Of a stretch of DNA of 64,000 nucleotides, positions 1 through 8,594 are shown one piece after another. A program made the translations under genes and the position numbers. Position 1 is the stretch's first letter. Each line of letters begins with the position of its first letter. This stretch comes from Litorivivens lipolytica (GTDB lineage: Bacteria > Pseudomonadota > Gammaproteobacteria > Pseudomonadales > Spongiibacteraceae): positions 1,240,001-1,304,000 of the forward strand of contig NZ_JACHWY010000001.1 in assembly GCF_014191715.1 (NCBI RefSeq). Direction: 5' to 3'. Below the pieces are notes generated by a model. The model searched no databases, was not told the DNA's origin, and saw only the letters and a program-made list of their open reading frames with translations.

Positions 1-500
1 ATGCCGATCATTAGCTGACGCTGGTTGCGCAGGGATTCCGGGCCGGGAATCAGGTGGTGAATACGCTGACTGATCGCTTTCACACTCGCCTGCCAAGGTC
101 GCGTCAGGCTCGCCTCTGCAAGAAATTCCGGATAGCTCACCTGAAGCCGAGCGAGGTATTCAATGTAGTGGCTATCCAGCCCCGCCTGTCGAATATGCTC
201 CACAAACGGCACCACCAGACAGCGCAGCAATGCGGGCAACTGCTCGCCCTCACCGGCCTCATCACAGGCCTGCAGCAGCTGAGTGCGGAAGGCGTCAATA
301 TTCCGCATGCGATATTCGAGAATCGCGCTGAACAAGCCCTCGCGATCACCAAAGTGATATTGCATCGCCGCGACGTTTTTCTGACCCGCGGTGCGGGCAA
401 TTTCGCGCAGGGAGACAGATTCAATCCCCTTGCTCGCAAACAGCTGTTCCGCCGTCAGTATCAGGCGTTCGCGGGTTCCCTCCGGCGTGATGTCATTCAT
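1..500 (-). CDS. TetR/AcrR family regulator, C-terminus cut by window edge
   Basis: This is a DNA-binding repressor of the TetR family, truncated by the left edge, with about 166 residues visible. The N-terminus, MNDITPEGTRERLI, leads into a helix-turn-helix at roughly residues 10-55, with the typical SLREIARTAG helix followed by YHFGDREGLFSAIL. The rest is the start of the helical ligand-binding domain. I chose the ATG ending at 500 because it is the usual family start; the Shine-Dalgarno sequence before it is weak. It lies 45 bases downstream of the methyltransferase gene on the same strand, so the two may be cotranscribed. The ligand cannot be read from the sequence. Confidence 0.85.
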   Translation of the reverse strand, partial: MNDITPEGTRERLILTAEQLFASKGIESVSLREIARTAGQKNVAAMQYHFGDREGLFSAILEYRMRNIDAFRTQLLQACDEAGEGEQLPALLRCLVVPFVEHIRQAGLDSHYIEYLARLQVSYPEFLAEASLTRPWQASVKAISQRIHHLIPGPESLRNQRQLMIG

Positions 501-545
501 CTGCTTTTGCCCAACCGTGATTTTCTGTCGTTGTGTTAAAAGGCT

Positions 546-1235
546 TCATCCTGAGCCTGCCTGCTGCACCGTGAGCCCGCCATGATACAGACTGACATGG
601 GAAAATTCTTCGGACTCAGCCAGATCCGGCACCGTGAAGGCTCGCTCTCCGCCAAGGCGAATATAGCCCGGCTCGGAGAAATCCCGAATCCGGGAGTCCG
701 CCAACAGCACATCATCGGCGCGCTCAAGAAAGGTTTTCAGCAAGGGCAGATTGGCCCGATCGTAGAGCACGTCCGCCACGATCAAAAGATCGCAGTGCTC
801 GCTGAAATGATCCGCATCATCGATACATTCGAGCACTACGCCATTCAGCTCGGCATTTAACTCAGTGGCACGGAGAGCATCGCCGTCGAGGTCGCAGGCG
901 ATTACCCGCCTAGCACCCGCCATCGCCGCGGCAATGGCCACCACCCCGGAACCACAGCCAAAGTCCATCACCGTTTTGCCCGCCACCCACTGAGGGTTAT
1001 CCAGCACAAAACGCGCCAGCACCTGGCCACTGGCCCAGCAGAAGCACCAGTAGGCGGGGTTGTCCATAAGCCAGCGAACCTCCTCATCGGTGAGGCCATG
1101 CTGGGGATAATCTTCGTTTAGCAGAAACAGTGAAATTTCCGGCACCAGCGGCAGCGGTGTGGCCTCAATACGGGCTCCGCGCACCGAGCGCTCCACACAC
1201 CGGGTTAATTCCGTGTTCTGATATTGGCGGGACAA
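546..1235 (-). CDS. Class I SAM methyltransferase, ETFB-lysine-methyltransferase-like
   Basis: A 229-residue Rossmann-fold methyltransferase. Motif I (VMDFGCGSGVV) is at about 89-99, the acidic loop (ACDLD) at 113-117 and the motif IV region (DLLIVADVLYD) at about 149-159. The segment AYWCFCWASGQVLARFVLDNP just before motif I resembles the lysine methyltransferase group that modifies electron-transfer-flavoprotein beta subunit (METTL20/ETFB-KMT), a relative of PrmA. ETFB methylation is therefore an inferred role, and it would fit a genome with many acyl-CoA dehydrogenases. The gene is divergent from the CULT gene, with about 75 bases between starts. Another protein substrate is possible. Confidence 0.75.
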   Translation of the reverse strand: MSRQYQNTELTRCVERSVRGARIEATPLPLVPEISLFLLNEDYPQHGLTDEEVRWLMDNPAYWCFCWASGQVLARFVLDNPQWVAGKTVMDFGCGSGVVAIAAAMAGARRVIACDLDGDALRATELNAELNGVVLECIDDADHFSEHCDLLIVADVLYDRANLPLLKTFLERADDVLLADSRIRDFSEPGYIRLGGERAFTVPDLAESEEFSHVSLYHGGLTVQQAGSG

Positions 1236-1310
1236 TTACACTCATCCTATACTGAGTATCGTAGACCGGGTGACAAGGCTCACCCTGAGCAGCGGAGCAT
1301 TGTAACGACA

Positions 1311-1691
1311 ATGGCCACTGAAGACACGATACTGCCCGGCTGGCTGGACCAGTGCCTCCAGCAGGAAGAGCGCCGACCGGAGGACTACATCCTCTGCAGC
1401 CTCTGTCTGTCGCCTATTACCCACAAGCAGGCGCGCCTCAGCGTACAGGGCGCCCACGAACACCGCGTCGTTAACCCCCACAACATCACTTTTCAGCTGG
1501 CCTGTTTTGAGGTCGCACCGGGTTGCACTATCAGCGGTCCTCCCACCCCCGCTTTCAGCTGGTTCCGTACCTTTTACTGGCAGTACGCCACCTGCAGCGA
1601 ATGTCACGAACATATGGGCTGGTATTACGAAAATCACGATCAGGACAGTTTCTTTGGCCTGATCATCAGCCGGTTGGCCATCTCGGGTTAG
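1311..1691 (+). CDS. CULT-domain (cereblon-type) ligand-binding protein
   Basis: This 126-residue protein consists almost entirely of a CULT domain, the thalidomide-binding fold of human cereblon. Zinc ligands are C29/C32 and C95/C98. The tryptophan cage is W84, W90 and W104. The spacings (W+6, +14; C at +5 and +8 after the second W) equal those of human cereblon W380, W386, W400, C391 and C394, and the NPH motif is also kept (55-57). Stand-alone bacterial CULT proteins of this size are known, for example in Magnetospirillum, but their natural role is unsettled; cyclic imides or uridine-like ligands have been proposed. The start is ATG 1311; an upstream in-frame ATG at 1224 would run into the divergent gene. 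Cytoplasmic, with no signal peptide. Confidence 0.9.
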   Translation: MATEDTILPGWLDQCLQQEERRPEDYILCSLCLSPITHKQARLSVQGAHEHRVVNPHNITFQLACFEVAPGCTISGPPTPAFSWFRTFYWQYATCSECHEHMGWYYENHDQDSFFGLIISRLAISG

Positions 1692-1746
1692 CCGGCCGAG
1701 CGATTACGACAAAAGACAATCAACCTGACAGTGGAGGCATTCCTCT

Positions 1747-2250
1747 GTGATTGAGCTAAAGAAAAACAATAAGGGCTACTGTCTTATTCTCCAACCCAAC
1801 TGCTCGGCAGACTGGCAGATGAACCGGCAGATTATTCTGGCCGTCGGGCTGGTCAGCGCCGTGGTTGCGCTGGGTTTTGCGGCCATCGGTGCATGGCTGA
1901 TCCTGCCCTTTGCGGGCTTGGAAATGCTGGCCCTTGGCAGCGCTCTATACTGGGTTAACCGGCACCAGCATCACCGTCACATCCTGTGGCTGGAACAGGG
2001 CTTACTGCGCATAGAAAAAGGCTACCGTTGGCCCAGCCAAAGCTGGCAATGGCCGGTGGAGGAAGTCGCCCTTCACGTATCCGATGACGACCTGAGTAGC
2101 CCGCTGTGTATCAGTCTGTGCCAGGGTAGCAGCCAGGTGGAAATCGGGGAATTTCTGACCCGGGAAGATAGTCAGCAACTAATCTCGACACTGCGAACCC
2201 TGGGACTGGCGACCCGCGGTTACAGCCATCATGACAGCTGGCAGGCCTGA
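1747..2250 (+). CDS. DUF2244 family membrane protein
   Basis: A 167-residue inner-membrane protein with a GTG start at 1747 and a GGAG Shine-Dalgarno sequence about 10 bases upstream. Two adjacent membrane segments lie at about 28-50 and 52-70, followed by a basic RHQHHRH stretch and a soluble domain of about 95 residues. Length and topology match the DUF2244 family, whose function is unknown. It starts 55 bases after the CULT gene on the same strand, so the two may share a transcript. Confidence 0.75.
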   Translation: MIELKKNNKGYCLILQPNCSADWQMNRQIILAVGLVSAVVALGFAAIGAWLILPFAGLEMLALGSALYWVNRHQHHRHILWLEQGLLRIEKGYRWPSQSWQWPVEEVALHVSDDDLSSPLCISLCQGSSQVEIGEFLTREDSQQLISTLRTLGLATRGYSHHDSWQA

Positions 2251-2255
2251 CGCCC

Positions 2256-3095
2256 TTATTCCACCTGCAGACGAAGATAACCGAGCCCATTGAAATGGGC
2301 TTCGTAAACGCCTGTTTCCAGCGGAATCATATTGCCCATCGCGCCGGTGAGGAGCACCTGTCCCGGCTGAATCACCCACCCCTGCTCCACCAGCGTGTTG
2401 ATTAACCAGAACAGCGCCTTCCACTGATTACCCATGACCTGAGTGGCGTCCCCGCGCTGCAGGGTGCTGCCATCAAGGCGCAGACGCGCGCGAACCGCAT
2501 TAATATCCACGGACTCCGGATCCAGCGCGGGGCCCAGCAGAAAAGCGCGAGCGCCGGCGTTTGCCGCCACAATCGCCTCGCCGGTCATACCCACTGTACT
2601 GTCAAAACCGAGATCGGGAATTTCCAACGCCGGCATCACTTCAGCCACCACATACTGCACTTCAGACACATCAGCCAGCGGTTCGGGAATCAGCGTATTC
2701 ACACGGAAGGCCAACTCCATCTCCAGCATGGGTTTGCGGAAATCAGCACGTTTGATCACAGCCTTATCGCCATCAAAACGCAAGGCCGAATCAGGCCACA
2801 GCACCCCGGCAACGGGTTCACGCAGGTTAAAGCGCTGCTGCCCCGCGACACTGGTCAAACCGGCTTTGAAGCCAACGGGCGAGCGACCATCAAGGGCTTC
2901 CAGCACCGCACGGCGTTGATGCCGATACGCCGTCTCCAGGGTAATGGCCTGCTCGGCCGTCACACTTAAGTACGGCGCCTGAAAGGGCCCTTTGGGCGGC
3001 TCACGGCCGGGATCGTCCTGTATTACCAAGTTGCTGCAGGCGGACACCAGCAGCACGGTGCTTGCGAAAAGAAGGTGTTGTAAGGTTCGGAACAC
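2256..3095 (-). CDS. 2-keto-4-pentenoate hydratase / FAH-fold lipoprotein
   Basis: A 279-residue protein with the fold of MhpD-type 2-hydroxypentadienoate hydratases. Family landmarks are VGFKAGLTS, the paired acidic metal ligands in MLEMELAF and the third in [11 protein letters not shown]. The start is GTG at 3095 because AGGAG sits seven bases upstream. This gives a lipoprotein signal, [19 protein letters not shown], with the acylated cysteine at residue 20 and serine at +2, predicting an outer-membrane lipoprotein. Catabolic members of this family are cytoplasmic, so a lipidated periplasmic form is odd. It converges with DUF2244 and is divergent from rimO. Confidence 0.8.
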   Translation of the reverse strand: MFRTLQHLLFASTVLLVSACSNLVIQDDPGREPPKGPFQAPYLSVTAEQAITLETAYRHQRRAVLEALDGRSPVGFKAGLTSVAGQQRFNLREPVAGVLWPDSALRFDGDKAVIKRADFRKPMLEMELAFRVNTLIPEPLADVSEVQYVVAEVMPALEIPDLGFDSTVGMTGEAIVAANAGARAFLLGPALDPESVDINAVRARLRLDGSTLQRGDATQVMGNQWKALFWLINTLVEQGWVIQPGQVLLTGAMGNMIPLETGVYEAHFNGLGYLRLQVE

Positions 3096-3211
3096 GAAGG
3101 TTCTCCTGCGTGGCTCGGGGAGCGGTACCGTGGCTGTCGCGGTTCCGCTCAGGTAGAATGGCGGCCCCACGCCGCTGGCGCGCTACGCATTTTGCTCAAC
3201 CCGAGGTTTTT

Positions 3212-4540
3212 ATGTCCAATTCCAAAGTCGGCTTTGTCAGTCTGGGCTGCCCCAAAGCCCTGGTCGACTCCGAGCGCATTCTTACTCAACTGCGCCTCGA
3301 CGGCTATGACATAGTGCCCAGTTACGAAGACGCCGACGTTGTTGTGGTCAACACCTGCGGCTTTATCGACAGCGCCAAACAGGAATCCCTCGACGCCATC
3401 AACGAGGCAATGACCGAAAACGGCAAAGTGATTGTGACGGGCTGTATGGGCAAGGGCAAGGATGCGGAAACCATCCAACAGGCCCACCCCGGCGTGCTCA
3501 GCGTTAGCGGCCCAGCAGACTATCAGCAGGTGGTCGGCGCGGTGCATCAGTATGTGCCTAGCGAGAAGAAAACCGAGTACAACCCGCATATCGATCTGGT
3601 ACCTAACATCAAGCTCACGCCGCGGCACTACTCCTACCTTAAGATTTCTGAAGGCTGTAACCACCGCTGCAGTTTCTGCATTATTCCGTCCATGCGCGGC
3701 GACCTGGTATCCCGCCCCATCGCCGATGTGGTTGCCGAAGCAAAACAGCTGGTTGAAAACGGAACCCGCGAGTTGCTGGTTATTTCACAGGACACCAGCG
3801 CCTACGGCGTGGATCTGAAATACAAACTCGATTTTGTCGACGGCAATGCGCTGGAAACCCGCATGCAGGATCTGGCGGTGGCCTTGGGTGAACTGGGCGT
3901 GTGGGTCCGCCTGCACTATGTTTACCCCTACCCCCACGTGGACAAGGTCATTCCGCTGATGGCGGAAGGCAAGATTCTGCCCTACCTCGACATTCCCTTT
4001 CAGCACGCCAGCCCCCGCGTACTGAAGCTGATGAAGCGCCCCGGCAATCAGGAAAAAACCCTGGAGCGGATTAAAGCCTGGCGTGAAATCTGCCCGGACC
4101 TCGTGATTCGCTCGACCTTTATCGTGGGCTTTCCCGGCGAAACCGAAGACGATTTTCAAATGCTGCTCGACTGGCTCGAAGAAGCCCAACTCGATCGGGT
4201 CGGCTGTTTCCAGTACTCGCCCGTTGACGGCGCGACGGCCAATGACCTGCCGGACCCGGTACCTGACGAGATCAAGCAGGAGCGTTGGGAGCGCTTTATG
4301 GAAACCCAGCAACGCATCTCCGCCGCCCGCCTGCAGGAGCGCATTGGTCAGCAGCTGGAAGTCCTGATCGACGTGGTGGATGAAGAAGGCGCCATCGGCC
4401 GCTGCTACGCCGATGCCCCCGAAATCGACGGCAAGGTCTACCTCGACGGCATCACCGACCTGCAACCGGGCGACGCCCTGCTGGTCGATATTGTCGGCGC
4501 CGACGAATACGACCTCTGGGGCGTACCCAGCGCGGCCTGA
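3212..4540 (+). CDS. rimO: Ribosomal protein uS12 methylthiotransferase RimO
   Basis: A radical-SAM enzyme of 442 residues that adds a methylthio group to the conserved aspartate of ribosomal protein S12. The N-terminal domain holds three cluster cysteines (C13, C49, C78). The radical-SAM cluster is CNHRCSFC (C149, C153, C156). A C-terminal TRAM domain covers about the last 70 residues. Length is normal. ATG 3212 was chosen because the sequence then begins [15 protein letters not shown] as in the family; a GGTAGAAT minus-10-like box lies at 3152-3159. It is followed two bases later by rsmE. Confidence 0.97.
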   Translation: MSNSKVGFVSLGCPKALVDSERILTQLRLDGYDIVPSYEDADVVVVNTCGFIDSAKQESLDAINEAMTENGKVIVTGCMGKGKDAETIQQAHPGVLSVSGPADYQQVVGAVHQYVPSEKKTEYNPHIDLVPNIKLTPRHYSYLKISEGCNHRCSFCIIPSMRGDLVSRPIADVVAEAKQLVENGTRELLVISQDTSAYGVDLKYKLDFVDGNALETRMQDLAVALGELGVWVRLHYVYPYPHVDKVIPLMAEGKILPYLDIPFQHASPRVLKLMKRPGNQEKTLERIKAWREICPDLVIRSTFIVGFPGETEDDFQMLLDWLEEAQLDRVGCFQYSPVDGATANDLPDPVPDEIKQERWERFMETQQRISAARLQERIGQQLEVLIDVVDEEGAIGRCYADAPEIDGKVYLDGITDLQPGDALLVDIVGADEYDLWGVPSAA

Positions 4541-4542
4541 GT

Positions 4543-5256
4543 ATGAACCTGCTGCTGCTTGAGCCACAGGAAGTCACAGCGGAGGGCTGCGTTACCCTGG
4601 CAGATCGCCGCCACCACCACCTGCGCACGGTACTCAACAGCGCGCCCGGCGATACCCTGAAGGTAGGCATGCTCGGTGGTAACATCGGTTCGGCCACACT
4701 AAAAGAAACGACTCCCGAGCGCTCCATACTGAGCGATCTAGTCTGCACTCGGCCGCCCCCTGCCAAACTCCCGCTGACACTCATCCTCGCCCTGCCTCGC
4801 CCCAAAGCCGCGCGCCGTATTTGCCGCACCGCCGCCGAGCTGGGCATTGAAAAACTGATTCTGCTGAACAGTTATCGGGTCGAGAAGTCTTACTGGCAGA
4901 GCCCGCTGGTTCAGACCGAACGCATCGCCTCCTATTTTCTGGAAGGTCTTGAACAGGCCGGCGATACCGTGCTGCCGGAACTCATTGTAGAAAACCGCTT
5001 CAAACCCTTCGTTGAGGACCGGTTGCCCGCTCTGCTTGAGGGCAAGCGAGCCCTGCTGGCCCACCCCTATGGCGACGCGATCCCTACTGAGGCCATCACC
5101 GAGCCCACGGTTCTGGCCGTCGGCCCGGAAGGCGGATTTATTCCCTACGAAGTTGAAAAACTCCTGCTCGCGGGCATGCAGACCATGTCGCTGGGCGAGC
5201 GTATCCTGCGCGTCGAAAGCGCCGTGCCTACCCTGTTAGCCAAACTGTTTCCGTGA
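4543..5256 (+). CDS. rsmE: 16S rRNA m3U1498 methyltransferase RsmE
   Basis: A SPOUT-family methyltransferase of 237 residues that methylates N3 of U1498 in 16S rRNA. An N-terminal PUA-like RNA-binding part (about 1-70) precedes the knotted domain, which has GPEGGF at 194-199 and LGERILRVE at 217-225 forming the SAM pocket. It starts two bases after the rimO stop, and its TGA overlaps the GTG start of the next gene by four bases, so the three genes form one translationally coupled unit. Confidence 0.95.
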   Translation: MNLLLLEPQEVTAEGCVTLADRRHHHLRTVLNSAPGDTLKVGMLGGNIGSATLKETTPERSILSDLVCTRPPPAKLPLTLILALPRPKAARRICRTAAELGIEKLILLNSYRVEKSYWQSPLVQTERIASYFLEGLEQAGDTVLPELIVENRFKPFVEDRLPALLEGKRALLAHPYGDAIPTEAITEPTVLAVGPEGGFIPYEVEKLLLAGMQTMSLGERILRVESAVPTLLAKLFP

Positions 5257-6089
5257 AGATTGTCCTCAGCCGAAAAGGCTTTGATTCCAGTGCCGGCGGT
5301 TGCCCCAGCCCGATATTGCCCGATGGTCGCCTGTTGTCTCTGCCCATTCCCGATGCACACTCAACGACCACCTACGGTGCTATCAATCTGCCAAACGGGC
5401 TAATCCGGGACCTTACCCGCGAACGGCTAGGTGATCAGAACGGAGCTCATCTCGACCCGGATATCGACGCTGGCGCGATAAAGCGTAAACGAGGCTGGCG
5501 CCCACTGTTCGGGCAGTTCGGCGCGGCCCAGAGCCACCTGCGCAACCACAACGTCGGCCCGGGCGACCTGTTTTTATTTTTTGGCCTGTTCCGGCAGGTG
5601 GCATTCGCTGACGGCCGCTGGCAATGGGAGGCCACACCAGCCCGCCACGTGCTGTGGGGCTGGTTCCAGATAGATGAGGTGTGGCCGCTGACACCTGCAG
5701 AGACTCTCCCCGTCTGGGCCCAAAATCATCCCCACGCTGGCCGCTCCGACCTGCCGGGGAACACTCTCTATGTGGCCCGCCGTCAACTGGAACTGCCGGG
5801 GCTGACCGACGCGCTGCCGGGGGCAGGCTGTTTTCCCCGGTTCAAGCCAACCCTGAAACTGACTGCGCCGAAGGCCCGCACCGTATCCCAATGGCGCCTG
5901 CCGCGCTGGTTTTATCCCTCGCAAGACAAGCCGCCTTTGAGCTATCATCGGCGCCCTGAGCGCTGGCAGTTAAAACCCCGCTGGTGCGAGCTGCAAGCGG
6001 CGGCCCGAGGTCAGGAATTTGTCCTCGACAGCGCTCATTACCCGGCGGCAAAACGCTGGGCTGGAAATCTGATCACCAAAAACCACTGA
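5253..6089 (+). CDS. Nucleotide-modification-associated domain 3 (Nmad3) protein
   Basis: A 278-residue protein matching the Nmad3 family along its length: MKIVLSRKGFDSSAGG and PSPILPDGRLLSLPIPD at the N-terminus, GDLFLFFGLFRQ and HVLWGWFQI in the middle, and RGQEFVLDS near the C-terminus. The family was named for its association with DNA base-modification systems in phages and bacteria; its reaction is unproven. The GTG start at 5253 overlaps the rsmE stop by four bases. The position directly behind two ribosome-modification genes suggests an RNA-related role here, which is inference. Confidence 0.85.
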   Translation: MKIVLSRKGFDSSAGGCPSPILPDGRLLSLPIPDAHSTTTYGAINLPNGLIRDLTRERLGDQNGAHLDPDIDAGAIKRKRGWRPLFGQFGAAQSHLRNHNVGPGDLFLFFGLFRQVAFADGRWQWEATPARHVLWGWFQIDEVWPLTPAETLPVWAQNHPHAGRSDLPGNTLYVARRQLELPGLTDALPGAGCFPRFKPTLKLTAPKARTVSQWRLPRWFYPSQDKPPLSYHRRPERWQLKPRWCELQAAARGQEFVLDSAHYPAAKRWAGNLITKNH

Positions 6090-6098
6090 AAGGACGGC

Positions 6099-6623
6099 AT
6101 GCTGAAATTCACGAGACTTCTGTATTTTGTGAGTGATCACCTGCCCTGCAAAATCATTCGCGGTGATAAGGAACACCCTTATCTGGAACGCTATTACCTC
6201 TGCTCCGTGCTGGGGCGGCGCTTTTATTTGCACCGCTTTCTCGGCGGCGACGTGGATGAGGCCCTGCATAACCATCCCTGGAAAAAATCGAATTCGTTCC
6301 TGCTCACCGGCGGCTATCGCGAATGTATTTCTCGTCGTCGGGGCACCGATGACTATCGCCAATTGAGCATCGAATCGCGCCAGCTCAAGGCCGGCCACCT
6401 CAATCGCATTGACGCCGATTGCCTGCACCGCATCGTTGAAGCCAAACCGGAGACCTGGACGGTGTTTTGGCACACCATCCCCCGTGTTCAGCCCTGGGGG
6501 TTTGTGGTGGACGACGAAAACGGCGAAAACCGCTTTGAGGAATACGCCAATGGGCGCGGCGCCGACTGGTACAAACGGGCGCCTAAGGGCAAGCGTTGTG
6601 AAGAGCGTCTAGCCTTCCGCTAG
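6099..6623 (+). CDS. Cupin-like conserved hypothetical protein
   Basis: A 174-residue soluble protein. I see a cupin-like metal pattern: H57 and H59 in ALHNHPWK, a glycine pair at 71-72 in LLTGGYRE, and a later histidine, H110, in DCLHRIVEAK followed by a hydrophobic strand TWTVFWH. These would fit a double-stranded beta-helix with one metal. It begins nine bases after the Nmad3 gene with AAAGGACGG just upstream, so it is probably the fourth gene of the rimO unit. No function is assigned. Confidence 0.6.
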   Translation: MLKFTRLLYFVSDHLPCKIIRGDKEHPYLERYYLCSVLGRRFYLHRFLGGDVDEALHNHPWKKSNSFLLTGGYRECISRRRGTDDYRQLSIESRQLKAGHLNRIDADCLHRIVEAKPETWTVFWHTIPRVQPWGFVVDDENGENRFEEYANGRGADWYKRAPKGKRCEERLAFR

Positions 6624-6805
6624 GACTGCTCAGCGCTGCGGCGCTGTTCGCAGCGCCGAAGGATTTCTCGTTTTTCTTCTGCCGTTGCGCCATGCCACGC
6701 GAGTATTTCTTTCAGCGTGCGAAAACAGCCCATACACACATCCGCTTCATCAAGACAGCAGTTGCGCACGCAGGGTTGTTCAATCTCATCGCCGTGTTCA
6801 GGCAC
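6620..6805 (-). CDS. DUF1289 cysteine-rich small protein
   Basis: A 61-residue protein of the DUF1289 family, often described as a putative Fe-S protein. Cysteines at 12, 16, 17, 24 and 27 (PCVRNCCLDE, VCMGCFRTL) and the EILAWHGAT segment are the family signature. It overlaps the SDR gene upstream by eight bases and converges with the cupin-like gene with a four-base overlap. Role unknown. Confidence 0.8.
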   Translation of the reverse strand: MPEHGDEIEQPCVRNCCLDEADVCMGCFRTLKEILAWHGATAEEKREILRRCEQRRSAEQS

Positions 6806-7649
6806 TTTCCTTCTCGTTTAAATCCAGCTGCTGTTCAGGAATCTGGTTATCAAGAAAATTCCGAATAGCATGCTGGGCGATGGCTGCTACCGCCTGCCCT
6901 CGCGGCAGGCCGTTGAGTGCCGCCTGATTGTCGCGATTGTGCACACCGCAGATATGGCTGGGCTCGCTGCCCAGGGCTTGCAGCCCTTCAGCAACAACCT
7001 CTTCCGGCGTCTGGTAGATACTGTGCTGCCCCTCGCCCCGCTCTACCGCCGACGCCACCCCGGGTGACAAGGTCATCCCGGCGATACACGCCATGACATC
7101 AACGTTATAGGGTTTGAATTCATGCCAGAGCGATTCGGCCAACACAATGTTGTAGGCCTTGGTCGCCGCGTAGTGAGAATAGAAAGGCGCGCCCTGCAAG
7201 CCGGAGCCGGAGGACATCAGCACAATACCTCCGCGTTTGCGGGCCAGCATCGGTTGCGCAAAGTGATGCACCAGCACCAGTGGCGACAGCATATTGACCT
7301 GTGCTTTGGTGAGTTCGTAGTCCAGCCCGAGATCGGCTTTGAAAAAGGGCCCGACATCGGCCAGCGCAGCGTTGTAAACCAGCATCCCAATCTCGCGGGC
7401 GCCAACGCCTTCGACAATCGTTCCAAGACTCTCGGCACTGCCCAGATCGGCAACGATCGGGTGGCAACTTGCGCCAGTTTCTCGCTCAAGCTCGAGGCAT
7501 GCCTGATCCAGCAATTCACGATTGCGATCAATCAACACCAGATTTAGCCCCTGCGCGCCCAGACCCGCGGCCCAAGCGCGACCGATACCCTGCGCCGCGC
7601 CGGCGATCAGCGCCCACGGCCCGTACTGACCTTTCAGATTCGACCCCAT
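6798..7649 (-). CDS. Short-chain dehydrogenase/reductase
   Basis: A 283-residue classical SDR. The cofactor loop GAAQGIG is at 17-23, and VYNAA at about 91-95 replaces the usual NNAG. The catalytic set is S147, Y160 and K164 in YSHYAATKA. The C-terminus carries an extension of about 30 residues. The substrate is not identifiable. It is translationally coupled to the DUF1289 gene and is divergent from an esterase at 7700. Confidence 0.85.
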   Translation of the reverse strand: MGSNLKGQYGPWALIAGAAQGIGRAWAAGLGAQGLNLVLIDRNRELLDQACLELERETGASCHPIVADLGSAESLGTIVEGVGAREIGMLVYNAALADVGPFFKADLGLDYELTKAQVNMLSPLVLVHHFAQPMLARKRGGIVLMSSGSGLQGAPFYSHYAATKAYNIVLAESLWHEFKPYNVDVMACIAGMTLSPGVASAVERGEGQHSIYQTPEEVVAEGLQALGSEPSHICGVHNRDNQAALNGLPRGQAVAAIAQHAIRNFLDNQIPEQQLDLNEKESA

Positions 7650-7699
7650 TGTGCTGTACTCACCTATTATCGTTATAAAAAAATAGCCCAGAATTGCGA

Positions 7700-8590
7700 A
7701 TGACGCTCAGCGAAAATTACCAACAATTGCGCGCCGCGCTGACACCGGGACTGGCCAATCCTGACGACAGCCTCGAGGAAGTGCGCCAGAAAATGCACGC
7801 TATTCATCCTACCGAGATCCCCGATGATGCGACGGTAGAGACCCTTCACGATTACCCGGTCAGTACAGTCAGCGTACAAACCCCCGCCGTGACGAATCGT
7901 GACAGTGCGGTAATGATGGTTCACGGTGGCGCCTTTGTCTCCACGCAAATCCCTCACTACATCCCCTACGCCACTGCGCTGTCGCGCTATTTCAAACGTC
8001 AGGTCATCATCTTCGATTACCGGCTCGCACCGGAACATCCGTTTCCCGCCGCGCTGGACGACAGTGAAGCGGTCTACCGCTCGCTGTTAGAGACCTTTAC
8101 CCCATCGCGCCTCGCCATCATCGGTGATTCCTGTGGAGGCGGTATCGCGCTAAGCCTGCTGTGCCGGTTGCGCGATAGCGACTTACCCTTGCCCGCAGCA
8201 TACGCCGGCCTCAGCCCCTGGCTCGATCTGGAAATGACCGGAGATGCCGCCATGCAGGACCGCGGCGAAGACCCTTTTGTGTGCGCGCCCTGGATTCGCC
8301 AACGCGGCCTCGATTATGCGGGCAGCGCTGAACCGGGCGACCCGCGCTTGTCTCCGCTGCATGCAGATTTCAGCGGGCTGCCGCCCCTTTTCTTCGCCAC
8401 CGGCAGCGAGGATATTACCCGCGATGATTCGCGCCGTGCGCATCGCAAGGCTTTGTCGCACGGTGTGCACAGCGAGCTCGATCTCGCCCCTCATATGATT
8501 CACGGTTATCACGGTCTTAGCGCACTGGCACCCGAATGCTCGGTGGGCTGCGAGCGCATTGCCGCTTTTATTGATCACTGGCTGGAGTAA
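7700..8590 (+). CDS. Alpha/beta hydrolase, hormone-sensitive-lipase type
   Basis: A 296-residue esterase of the alpha/beta-hydrolase-3 (HSL) family. The oxyanion motif HGGAF starts at H75. The nucleophile is S144 in GDSCGG. The acid is probably D238 in TGSED, and the base is H268 in MIHGYHG. I placed the start at ATG 7700 rather than the in-frame TTG at 7694. It likely hydrolyses short to medium acyl esters in the cytoplasm. It runs directly into a crotonase gene four bases downstream. Confidence 0.85.
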   Translation: MTLSENYQQLRAALTPGLANPDDSLEEVRQKMHAIHPTEIPDDATVETLHDYPVSTVSVQTPAVTNRDSAVMMVHGGAFVSTQIPHYIPYATALSRYFKRQVIIFDYRLAPEHPFPAALDDSEAVYRSLLETFTPSRLAIIGDSCGGGIALSLLCRLRDSDLPLPAAYAGLSPWLDLEMTGDAAMQDRGEDPFVCAPWIRQRGLDYAGSAEPGDPRLSPLHADFSGLPPLFFATGSEDITRDDSRRAHRKALSHGVHSELDLAPHMIHGYHGLSALAPECSVGCERIAAFIDHWLE

Positions 8591-8594
8591 GCGC

